Assembly: GCF_048128805.1 (NCBI RefSeq)
Contig: NC_136000.1
Coordinates: forward strand, 26,228,359 to 26,292,358
Source: Centroberyx gerrardi
Lineage: Eukaryota; Chordata; Actinopteri; Beryciformes; Berycidae
DNA: 64,000 nucleotides
Direction: 5' to 3'
The first letter of the stretch is position 1. Every line of letters starts with the position of its first letter. This document shows, piece after piece, positions 1-9,913 of the stretch. The translations under genes were made by a program, and so were the position numbers. Under the pieces are notes generated by a model, which was given only the letters and a program-made list of their open reading frames with translations, ran no database searches and was not told where the DNA came from.

Positions 1-107
1 ACCTGGCACAAAGACCAGCCAATAGGATAAGGCCAGTTAAGTACCCTAGTTTTCACCATTAGGTGTCAGGCTTTACCAAAAAATTGGGTTTGGGGTTTAG
101 TTACTCT
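1..107. mobile_element. piggyBac-type MITE, right part, cut by window edge
   Basis: Ends GGTTTAGTTACTCT followed by TTAA (108-111). Same family as 4318..4567 and 21428..21661. The equivalent site in the duplicated block at 34835-34838 is an unoccupied single TTAA, which proves insertion. Confidence 0.7.
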
Positions 108-845
108 TTAACTATTGCTAGATATACATCAATTATCATATAGGCTACTTACCTGTTATACGCACCTATGGTTAGGCTATATTCAGTTACTGCAATATAT
201 TTACCTGTGACCTCTACTTTGCGCAATATATTGATTTAATATGATATGCTACTGATTATAATACACTTGCCTGATCTACAGCTAATTACATTACATATAT
301 TGGATGTTGTATGGTCAGAAAAATAGTGTGTCTGTGTGTGTGTGTGTGTGTGTGCGTTTTGACAGCCATCACCCATAGCAGCCTATAGCTTGTACAGCCA
401 AAGTTCATAACAGATCAACTCTATACAGACAGAGAGAAATCTGTAACATAATCACAGTCAAACAAACCTTAAGGCCTTGATAAACTTTCAGGGTGGGAAA
501 CTAACTTTCACAAGCCCATAGTCTATGTCAGACTATGAGTGCACTGCCACCAGAATACTAGGAACGACTATAGCACTCATTAATCATTAATTGCTTATTC
601 TGTTGAAGTATTTCAACAGGTTTCAGTATCCTAGTCTCTACAACAGACTGGCAACATGCCAAATACCTACAACCTGTAGCCAATAGTACTGCAGTTAGCC
701 TATAAAAAATAACCAATAGATCTCTTCAAAAGATTTCAGCACTAATAATAATAATAATTACTTCCATAGTATAACTATTTCTGCATTTTACTGACATTCC
801 TGTTCAGAGCACATGCATTAAATGCAACAAGGAGAATTTTTCTTA
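1..845. repeat. Left arm of a large inverted repeat (partner about 3584..4424)
   Basis: The reverse complement of 3584..4424 matches this stretch nearly base for base, including the TG microsatellite and the MITE edge. It corresponds to the P450 intron 1 sequence next to exon 1; a third, direct copy is at 34839..36532, interrupted by a fold-back element. Confidence 0.85.
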
Positions 846-846
846 C

Positions 847-1008
847 CCTCTCAAAGTCCTTCAAGGGATTCCCTAGGCTGAGGCTGAACAGATTCCCAAA
901 TATGGGGAGGGGAGTGGGTCCGGGCGGGAAGTTCTTCGGCCTCTGGGTCTTGAGACGGAAGAAGAAGAAGCAAACACAGAGCCATAGCAGGATGAAGGAA
1001 GCTAACAT
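847..1008 (-). CDS. P450 exon 1 of a tandem paralogue (rest of gene left of the window)
   Basis: 162 nt and 54 codons, differing from the exon at 36539..36700 by about one residue (Ala to Thr in PPGPxP). It keeps the start codon, anchor, PPGP hinge and GTAAGA donor (846-841). It lies downstream of the complete P450 gene, so it cannot serve that gene. Being intact and reading leftward, it most likely opens a second CYP2 gene outside the window. An orphan exon left by the segmental duplication is the alternative. Confidence 0.75.
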
Positions 1009-1724
1009 GGTGGAGTGGACTAGCCTGGACCTTGGACCCTAGCTATCTGACTGGCAGTAAAGTGTTATGGAACTCTGCTCCCAAGCCTCATGGTGTTCTC
1101 TCCATCCATGCTCCACCCCCTTTCTCTGCTTTTTCAAAGACGAATCAGCAGTCCAGTCACCTTTAGGCGACTATTGTTCATGCAGACAGTTTGAAAGCGG
1201 AGTGGGAGTGAGATTCCGGGCGGCATAAGAGGGAAAGGGTGGTGGCCTTGACCACTTGCACCACTATTTGAGCACGCTAGGTCCGTGCGACGCTTATCAG
1301 TTCAATATTCATAAAAGTAAATACAACATTGTGTATTAGTCCGTGTTGCTGTCTGTGGGACAGAGGTATTGTGCAAAATCTTTTTCCAAATGATTTATAG
1401 GCTACTGGCCGATTGCGTCGATGGATTTACTCCAAACACCGACTTGACAGCGGACTGACTGACTGACATTGTTCTCTGAAGCAAGGGCAAGAGTCAAATG
1501 ATAGTAGGACAGACTCGGTTAGGCTGACATGGTTGAGGTTAGGGTCAGCATGTTTTATTAAATTGCAAGACATACGCTAAAGAGAGACAAGCAGTTAAGT
1601 GAATTAGCCGAGTGGTTTTCTCTTTTCCTTTTAAAACTCTGTTAAGCCGACACGATAAGCAAGTGGTGCAGAAGAAGATTCTTACATTTTTCCATTCAAT
1701 AGGCTCCAATGTAGGCTATATGCG

Positions 1725-1947
1725 GAAGAGGATTAGGGCCACGTGAAAAATGTATTTGAGTTCTGAGATTCATCTCAGAATACTGACGTTAATCTCAGAA
1801 TTCTGAGATTAATCTCTGAACTCAAAATTTTCAGATGTGGTGAGAAGTGAAAATTCTGAGTTTAAAGTCAGAATTCTGAGTTTAAAGTCAGAATTCTGAC
1901 TATTTTTTTCCTCAATAAATTTTTCACATATGGCCCTAATCCTCTTC
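1725..1947. mobile_element. Short MITE with inverted ends GAAGAGGATTAGGGCC
   Basis: Begins GAAGAGGATTAGGGCC and ends with its complement. Inside are several repeats of a motif near ATTCTGAGATTAATCTC. The duplicate in copy 2 (about 37450..37659) is shorter at its left end. It lies between P450 exon 1 and fam192a exon 1. Family not identified. Confidence 0.5.
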
Positions 1948-1959
1948 TGTAGATATAAA

Positions 1960-2141
1960 TGTTTTCAGCCGGTGGGTGACAGCGCTAAAGCTTCAGATCG
2001 TCTGCCGGAATTAAGAGAAGAAGAAGAAGCAGCAGGTCGGTTGGAACCAAGGAGGTTTTATAGGCGCTGACGAATTGCGGCAAACCGTATTTACAGTGAC
2101 ACGAAACTTCATTGGTTGGGATAACGAGCTAGCCGAGCTTG
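1960..2141 (+). pseudogene. fam192a promoter and non-coding exon 1, copy 1
   Basis: Homologous to 41857..42088. In copy 2 the exon ends AGAGCTTG before GTAAGT; here the donor reads GTAAAT, a weaker site. No reading frame is expected. The call rests on duplicate comparison and donor consensus. Confidence 0.4.
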
Positions 2142-3583
2142 GTAAATTTCTCTTCAATTCTGATACTGAAATGATTCAAAATGATTTTAAATAGCCCTAT
2201 GCTAAAAATCAAGTCTACTCACGTGCATAGTTAATTGTGCAGGACAACAGGACACGATATTCGGCAACTGACAGTGGTGACAATTTGTTAGCTTGGACGC
2301 TAAGCTAACATTAGCCGGTCAGTATAGCAACATAAGGCTGTGATGCGTCGTTTTACCGTTTGACCACCTAACGTTAACACACAGCAGTGGTGCTCGTAGC
2401 CATTTATTGATAAGCTGTTCTGTTGTCAGCTAGTGTATCCTCCATCTGCAGTGACTAATCTGCCGAAGGGTTTTCCGTAGTGATGGCAAAACGAAGCTTT
2501 CTGAAGCAATGAGGCTTTCCTTTCAATTGTAACGAAAAAGAGTTCACTACTCGAAGATTTTCAACACAGTGATTGTTACACCTGGTGGTCAAAAGGATGA
2601 AGAGCAGCTATGAATCTACTGTCTCTAATGAACTGCTTCGTTCTGGTGCTTTGAAAACATGTTATTTGTTGTGAAAACAATGCCAATACCTAGTAACGCT
2701 AATCATGCCGTTTGGGTGTATTACTTAACATAATAATAATAATCATAATAGATTAATAAATGAATAGCATCATCTTATAGGCTAATTCTACAATAGCCTA
2801 CATCTGGTATTTGTAGTGAACCTGCTGACTGAAACAGGCTTATTCATATTTAGCCTTAATTGTCCTTTACCTATTATTTCATAGGCAAGGCTCATGTAGG
2901 CTTCATATATGAATTCTAAATCAAGAAATAAGTGCTTGGTAGTGCTTATGAATTGGTCAGTGAAAGTGCTTGTAGACTGGGCAGTTAAAGTGCTTGTGAA
3001 CTGGGCAGTGAACATTTTATTAAATGGATGTGGAGTGGAGGTGCTTGTGCAACTGAACAGGGGTCATCACTGGAATTAAAGGTTTTTATTTAGGAAGAGG
3101 ATTTGTTCCACAGTGCGAGGGCTGAGTTGATTTCTTTTTTTGCTGACAATTTCTCCTGCCTTTGAGAATATCCGTTCACATGGGACTGAGGAGGCAGGAG
3201 TCCTTAAGAACTCCAATGCAAGGCGATACAGATGGGGATAGACAGCCTTCTGCATTGACCAGAATCGCAGTGGATCCTCAGACAGTGGAATTATAGGATC
3301 ACTCAGGTACCATTGAACCTCGACAGTGGCATCTGCGGTAACATTTTTGACCCGTCTGGTTTCCACAACATGGCTGTCCAACAGATCCAGAGTTTTCCAT
3401 AAGCGCCAGCTGTCGGCCAGATGACCGGACATTAAAACATTTCCAGCTGACTACTTTCTTACTGTTTCAAGTCACGTCAACGTCACTTTTTAGATCTTGG
3501 TCGTTTTTAACTATATCTTTTAACCGGATGAAGAATTTTAGTCATCGGACGTCTGGATCTTAAGTTATCAGAGAAACAAGCTG

Positions 3584-4424
3584 AGCAATTCTTCTTGTTG
3601 CATTTAATGCATGTGCTCTGAACAGGAATGTCAGTAAAATGCAGAAATAGTTATACTATGGAAGTAATTATTATTATTATTAGTGCTGAAATCTTTTGAA
3701 GAGATCTATTGGTTATTTTTTATAGGCTAACTGCAGTACTATTGGCTACAGGTTGTAGGTATTTGGCATGTTGCCAGTCTGTTGTAGAGACTAGGATACT
3801 GAAACCTGTTGAAATACTTCAACAGAATAAGCAATTAATGATTAATGAGTGCTATAGTCGTTCCTAGTATTCTGGTGGCAGTGCACTCATAGTCTGACAT
3901 AGACTATGGGCTTGTGAAAGTTAGTTTCCCACCCTGAAAGTTTATCAAGGCCTTAAGGTTTGTTTGACTGTGATTATGTTACAGATTTCTCTCTGTCTGT
4001 ATAGAGTTGATCTGTTATGAACTTTGGCTGTACAAGCTATAGGCTGCTATGGGTGATGGCTGTCAAAACGCACACACACACACACACACACAGACACACT
4101 ATTTTTCTGACCATACAACATCCAATATATGTAATGTAATTAGCTGTAGATCAGGCAAGTGTATTATAATCAGTAGCATATCATATTAAATCAATATATT
4201 GCGCAAAGTAGAGGTCACAGGTAAATATATTGCAGTAACTGAATATAGCCTAACCATAGGTGCGTATAACAGGTAAGTAGCCTATATGATAATTGATGTA
4301 TATCTAGCAATAGTTAAAGAGTAACTAAACCCCAAACCCAATTTTTTGGTAAAGCCTGACACCTAATGGTGAAAACTAGGGTACTTAACTGGCCTTATCC
4401 TATTGGCTGGTCTTTGTGCCAGGT
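3584..4424. repeat. Right arm of the large inverted repeat
   Basis: Reverse complement of 1..845, near identical by eye. It shares the TTAA MITE insertion with copy 1 but not with copy 2, so it derives from copy 1. Confidence 0.85.
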
Positions 4425-4567
4425 GATGTCACCACCTGTTGTACTCTATAGAGGGTGACATCACAGGGCACAGAGACCAGCCAATAGCAGATCACCTGTT
4501 CAGTACCCTAGTTTTCACCATTAGGTGTCAGGCTTCACCACAGATTTAGGTGGGGTTTAGTTACTCT
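4318..4567. mobile_element. piggyBac-type MITE (250 bp) with TTAA target site
   Basis: AGAGTAACTAAACC at the left and its complement at the right, flanked by TTAA at 4314-4317 and 4568-4571. Internal sequence is itself partly palindromic (repeats near ACCAGCCAATAG). The unoccupied TTAA is at 34835-34838. Confidence 0.85.
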
Positions 4568-5263
4568 TTAAGTACTTTAGAATAGGTAAATATACCGTTC
4601 TAAGTGTGACACCCACTAATGTGTAGTCACAAATGTGTGAATGTATTTTTTTTCCTCACTATTGAGGTATTTGATATTGAATTGTTTAATTGTCTATTTA
4701 GAAGGTATGTCACATTCTTTAGGCATATTCTCATTATCTGCAGAGTTAATACACTTGATATGCTAACTTTCGAACAGTAGGGGGCAGAGCGAGACTGTGG
4801 TGTTATATCTCTATGGTGGTTCCACTAAAAATAAAACGGCAATGGTGGTTATTTAACAATGAAGACAGCAACTCCCATGATCCCACGCTACTTCTCGACG
4901 TCATCAAACTCCGTCTTTTGTTATTGTTTTGATTGAGAGACCCCTAGCGGCAGAAAATTACATATTGTGCGTTGAAACCTCCAAAATCGGTAAAGCCCAT
5001 GTATTTTTATTTCACCTGTCAGGCTCTCAGATATGTCCCGTTGCTTGTGAGATTATATTGACTGGAAAGTCCTCCTTTTTCTGAACGAAACGAGGTATAG
5101 CACTCCAAGGTTTAATATACATTTGACTGACAAAACAGGCGTTCTAATGCTTGTGAATGAATGAATGCTTGTGATTCAATAGCGCGGGAAAATCGCCTCG
5201 GACCATTTGGAAATACACTCGTAATTATCCATGCACTGTGTAGTCTATAATTTAGCCTAATCT

Positions 5264-5342
5264 ATGAAAATGTCAAGGAAAGAAAACACCCCTCATTATA
5301 TTGCTAAGTATCAGATCAACCAAGCCCTAAAAGATCTGGCTA

Positions 5343-5403
<61 letters not shown>

Positions 5404-5428
5404 GGAAGTAGATGAGGAAGATGACTAA
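5264..5428 (+). other. 54-codon open frame with 19 consecutive Asp codons
   Basis: ATG at 5264, stop TAA at 5426. Reads MKMSRKENTPHYIAKYQINQ, then ALKDLAM, a (GAT)19 run (5345..5401), then EEVDEEDD. The microsatellite falls in the Asp frame. It lies within the foreign insertion in hAT 1 and is not recognised. Could be a terminal exon of a captured gene or chance. Confidence 0.2.
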
Positions 5429-6905
5429 AGGCTGAAGAAAATTTAAAAGAAACAGATGCTTTTTTGAAACTTTATTTTCCATTTTATTGTATTTTTATGT
5501 TTATACAGCAGGCCATCTTGCTGTGAAATGTAAATGCAAGTTAGCAAAATGTAAATGCAATGCAGTTTGTTACCATCTTTACTTTAAATAAAAATAAAAA
5601 GAATACAGCCCTAAAAATGTGTGATAGACAACTTTAGCGCACGTTGTTCAGTAGCAGCAGCAGCAGCCCCCAGCAGTGGATGGGGTGTTTTGGGCTGTCT
5701 CTGACCTTATGATGGAGGCACATTCTGCTGTGAGCCGTTTCACAGCAGCCTGTGCATTAGACTGGCTGTAGAAGCCCACCGTTTTGTATCTTGGGTCAAG
5801 CAGTGTGGCCAGTGTCATTACACTCATCATCTCAATGGATGACAACCGCTCAGTGAGCAACCTCAAGAGGTTGCTGCACAACTGCAGTGCTTTGTCATCC
5901 TCAATTAGAGATTGCTTGCTGCTCACAGCATGTCTCAGCATGCGGATGAGAGGAATGACCTTTGACCCCGATACTCTCTTCTCCTCAGACAGTTCAGTGG
6001 TTGCTTCGTTGAAATGAGACAGCACTCCCAGACACTCATTAATGGAGTGGTACTCTTTGGAGGTCAAAGGTGTGAGGTCTGTCCTCAAAGTGACCAATGC
6101 AGCACCAACTGGCTCTCTTTGGTTAAATAACCGCTGCAGCATGGCATAGGTGCTGTTCCACCGGGTGTCCACCTCTTACATCGCTTTGAGAGTAGGTCTA
6201 CCCATCTGTTGCTGCATTTGGGAAAACCCACTCCCAGTAATACAGTTGATAGTTCATCCTTTTCATTTATAAAATGACATGTCACTACTAAGTATGCATC
6301 CATATGTATGGATGTCCACATGTCGGATATAAGACTGACTGCTGTAGCCTTCTGCACTTCTTCCTTTGCCTTCTGTTTTGCCTCCTTGACTTTTTCTTCC
6401 ACCATGCCTTTCAATGCTTTTCTAGATGGAAGAATGTAGGTTGGGTCTAAGATACCTACAAGCTCCTTAAATCCAGCATCATCCACAATGGTGAAGGGCT
6501 GTGAATCCTTCACAATCATGTTCACCAAGGCCTCATCAATCATTTGTTTTCTGGTCCCTTCAACACAAGAAAAGCATATGAATACAACACATAGCCTAAT
6601 ACAGACTAATACATATAATATAACATGTTTATACATACAGTTTAATTTGTTCCACTGTTTTTATGAAGATACTTTGATAATATCAAGAATGCTATCAGCT
6701 ACACACCACCAAGAGAGAAAGAAAGAGAGATAAATAGGCAACTTGTAAACCAATGAATGAATGACAGTTGTACTACCTTGGCTGCTTGCGACTATAGGTC
6801 GACTTCCTGAAGGGACATTCTCATGCTTAGCACGAAAATGCCTCAGCATTGACAAGGTGTTGTTATTGTAAGCCAACTGCTGAGAGCAGACCAAGGGGGT
6901 CATCC

Positions 6906-7095
6906 CTATGTTCCCTCAGCCCTATGTGTTTAGGCAAGGAGCTTGTATGGTTGAGGTTAGGGGTTCCAGGGCAGATGAGGTGGTTGGGTTGAGGCATGAG
7001 GTCACTGAGGTTAAGGTTCGAGCAAGCTTGCGGTCAAGGCTGTCAGAAGGTAAATTGGGATAGGGTTGAGGGAACATAGGGCTGAGGGAACATAG
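6906..7095. mobile_element. Short palindromic MITE inside hAT 1
   Basis: Left end CTATGTTCCCTCAGCCCTAT and right end its complement, about 190 bp. It sits in the hAT 1 intron between the 5' end and the BED exon. Hosts of similar sequence elsewhere in the window were not seen. Confidence 0.45.
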
Positions 7096-7548
7096 ACATG
7101 CTCCCAGACCAAGCACTCGACCTACAGGATAGGCAAATAGGATGTAGGTTAGGCTGGACTTTTACACATTATTAATATAATATTTTTTTCCATACACAAC
7201 CTACCTTACTTGTTGATATCAACTGAAAATGTTCCCAAACTGCAGAACGCCCTCTTTTCCTTGCTGGTTCCATCTCTACCAAAAATCTCAATTATCAAAC
7301 ACTCTCTATCTCACAACAACCGACACCACAAACTCCTTCAACTACCCACGATGTCCACGCCGGAGATTCACTTCCTTTGAATCAGGTACCAAAGCGGTCA
7401 CGTGGTTGTGTGCCGAATGAAGCTTTGGACGTCATTGACCACGTGTTTATGGCAAACGAATCAAGCCTCGATACACTGCTTCTAAGTACACTGCGTTGTT
7501 ATTTTTGACACATGCGCCGGAGCTTCGGTATCAAGGGGAACATCACTA

Positions 7549-9043
7549 GTTTTCCGGCTAACGTTAGCTTTCAATGTGGATGCTTTGCTGACAGACAGGC
7601 CCGATGCAAATGAAGAGTTTAATATTACGGATGCACAGAGTGGTTCTCTGACTCGATTGTCATTACATTTTGGTTCAGTTGTGGTATTAAAACGATTTTC
7701 CTGAACTGTCGTTGATGACGGGAGGCTCGTTTAATACGGCGTACTGCAGTTTGTCAGTGCCTTGTGATAGTTTAACATGACCACAGGAGAGCCATAACCT
7801 TAGATATTAAGTTCATTTTTCTTCACCTTTTAAAACGAGCAGTGTTTAAAAAGACTGAAAAGCCTACTTAACAGAGCTTACTAAAGCCCCACAGAAGTGT
7901 CTCATCAGTTCAAGAAACCCTAAGGTATGGCGAAGTTACTTAACATCTTGTAAACAGCCGTGAATATAACAGATAAAAGGTAATGTAACAGATGATAACC
8001 AGCTTTTGGGCTCCTATCCCAACCATAATGGGCTTATAATAACAGTAGTAAGAAATAACAACTGAGGTGATGTAAACAAAGTTCATGAGACACTAGTGTG
8101 AAGCATAACATAACATTTGTCTATTGAAATGGAAATTTAAAGTGCCTATAAAGAAAAATACTGAAATACAACAATGTTAACTAGCCTACAGGATATATGA
8201 ATGAAATAGTCAAGAGGCAAAATAATCTTTTTATTTAGGGAAGTATAAATAGACATATCAGGCCTATTTTGCCACAACCATATTCTACTGGACATATGTG
8301 TTGTAAAGGCCTACGTTGTAAATTGGAATGTGCCACAGGCTACCATCCAGCTATTTTCCAGTGGTTGTTGAAAATGTCTGTTTTGCACTGGTCACATCCC
8401 AGTTTTCACTTCTCTTCCTGCAAGAATCCAACAATCTATAGTTTTGATTCATTTTGTGATGAAATATCTATCCAATCTGACATACCAGCATCAATAATAC
8501 GTTTTTTAACAAATCTGTCTGTAATTGTTTAGTGCTCTAATGGCGCTATTCTGACGTTTGATTGGTTAGAATAGGGCAGATGAACAGAGAGGGTTGTTCA
8601 TTGCTGGCGCTTCAGCTGCACAAAGATAGATATTTGTGGTCACATCAGTGCTCCTACATTAAATTGCCTGACTGCATGTTGCACATTTAGGTTGCATTTG
8701 TGACTACAGAGGCTGCCCTTTAGTTCCCTGTCCATGACTTGTTGGCATGTTCATGTTTAAAGTTTGCTATCTGTGCATTTATTCAACAGATGCGTCGTCC
8801 ATGAGTTGGAGTCTTAGGTGGTCTTGATTGGTAAACACACACAGGTAGGTATGGCTATGTATAAGTAGTCTATAGCAATGGTTTGTCAAAGTTTTGCTCT
8901 GCAACCCAGCTCATTAACACATATATTACTTCTCTTGTAATGTGGCGGCCCAGCAGAAAAAGGCTGTGACCAATCTTGAATAAAAAGCATAATTTTTTTT
9001 GACCGATCATCAGAAGGGTGTGTGTGTGTGTGTGTGTGTGTGC
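7549..9043. other. fam192a first intron, copy 1 (non-coding)
   Basis: Aligns to 42463..44000. The stretch from about 8330 on is almost identical to copy 2, while 7560..8320 differs at several percent. No gene seen. Confidence 0.6.
9019..9042. repeat. (TG)12 abutting the fam192a pseudogene acceptor
   Basis: The equivalent tract in copy 2 is 43950..43999, about 25 units with one GC interruption. Confidence 0.9.
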
Positions 9044-9051
9044 CAGTGGTG

Positions 9052-9165
9052 ATGTCAGGGGGAGGGGCAGCGGGTGTGGACCTGAGCAGGAGGCAGAGCT
9101 TGATGAGAAGAGGAAGAAGAGACAGGAGGAATGGGAGAAAGTTAGGAAACCAGACGACCCGGAGG
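9052..9165 (+). pseudogene. fam192a pseudogene, coding exon 1 with 13-base deletion
   Basis: Matches 44009..44135 but lacks 13 bases after the Ser-Arg codons of VDLSR (copy 2 has AAGTTTGTGTCGG there). The frame shifts and [11 protein letters not shown] is lost. ATG and GTAAGA donor remain. Confidence 0.88.
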
Positions 9166-9170
9166 GTAAG

Positions 9171-9209
<39 letters not shown>

Positions 9210-9278
9210 CCAGAAGACAGGACACAATGCATGCTATGCACCAATCGTCTAATAAATATATATCTGTGTTGACATGTT

Positions 9279-9280
<2 letters not shown>

Positions 9281-9338
<58 letters not shown>
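9281..9338. repeat. (TG)29 before fam192a pseudogene coding exon 2
   Basis: Copy 2 has (TG)21 at 44237..44278. An (AC)n tract lies 70 bp upstream (9173..9207). Confidence 0.9.
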
Positions 9339-9342
<4 letters not shown>

Positions 9343-9350
9343 CTCCTCAG

Positions 9351-9449
9351 AGGCCCCAGAGGAGGACTATGACCCTCGTTCTCTCTTTGAGCAACTGCAG
9401 GAGCAGAAAGACAAGAAACAGGAGGAGTATGAGGAGCAATTCAAATTCA
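9351..9449 (+). pseudogene. fam192a pseudogene, coding exon 2
   Basis: 99 nt, matching 44287..44385 with one residue change (Glu-Gln for Glu-Arg in [10 protein letters not shown]). Splice sites kept. Homology to copy 2 stops at 9638, so no later exons exist here. Confidence 0.88.
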
Positions 9450-9913
9450 GTGGGTCTCTCTCTGGTTTTTATGTCTCTGTGTGTTCGCAGCTCTCTTTCT
9501 TTCTCAGTCTTTGTCTTTTGAGATGACCATCTTTAGGATTTTATCCCCGCCAGTTGTGACCCCTCTCAAGTTCTTAACACTTCTGCTGTGCTGCCCTACC
9601 AAGGCAAAGAGCAGTCGCTTTGTTTTGTGTGTTATAAAAATACTGTGAATGATTAGCCTTACGGTAAAATGTACTGTTAATAGATGTGAGATATCTACAA
9701 TACATGTACATATAGGACCTTGAGATTATTTAAATTCCTAATTTTTACAGGTCCAGTGCTTGCTGTGGTTCCAGCAGTTGGCGTACAACAATAACACGTC
9801 TTCAATGCTGAGGCATTACAGAGCTAAGCATGAATGGATAACACCAACAGTCAAGGTAGGCCCTATACTTTATCATGGAATATATGGAATACTGAACTCA
9901 TGGCCTACCTTAA

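Larger units (their letters stand above)
3389..5674. other. Foreign 2.3-kb insertion inside hAT 1, including an inverted piece of P450 intron 1
   Basis: Edges found by comparison with the homologous hAT 2. The stretch 3584..4823 is the reverse complement of P450 intron 1 sequence (compare 34583..36532 minus its fold-back element). The flanks 3389..3583 and 4824..5674 match nothing else in the window that I can see. No clean target duplication was found; about 200 bp of hAT sequence seems lost at the site. Confidence 0.7.
3087..6903 (-). pseudogene. hAT transposase remnants of element 1
   Basis: From 5' to 3': BED-like finger with SMLRHFRAKH; exon with [20 protein letters not shown] and [20 protein letters not shown]; core block with [11 protein letters not shown] (the conserved RW motif of hAT enzymes); C-terminal [20 protein letters not shown]. 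Broken by the deletion near 6225 and by the 3389..5674 insertion. Close relative of the copy at 28770..30509. Confidence 0.85.
2478..7548 (-). mobile_element. hAT (BED-type) transposon 1, 8-bp target duplication
   Basis: Flanked by GTTTTCCG at 2470-2477 and 7549-7556; the empty site is intact in copy 2 near 42463-42470. Both ends start TAGTGATG, with subterminal CGAAGC-type repeats. Transposase pieces read on the minus strand: BED finger (6903..6770), N-terminal domain (6560..6240), core (6172..5676) and hAT C-terminal dimerisation domain (3388..3087). It has an internal deletion of about 300 bp near 6225 and a 2.3-kb foreign insertion at 3389..5674, so it is inactive. Confidence 0.92.
1..9638. 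repeat. Segmental duplication copy 1
   Basis: Aligns in order with 34839..44574 once insertions are removed. The right breakpoint is at TTATAAA (9632..9638). The left end is outside the window. Confidence 0.9.

Noticed and set aside
847..1008. Alternative first exon of the complete P450 gene
   Set aside because: It is downstream of that gene on the minus strand, so cannot be its first exon without trans-splicing.
8269..8532. Open frame repeated at 43227..43463
   Set aside because: Shared only because the segment is duplicated. It has no recognisable domain and lies in the fam192a intron.
8870..9526. Open frames rich in VCVCVC or HTHTHT
   Set aside because: Translations of TG/CA microsatellites around the fam192a pseudogene exons.
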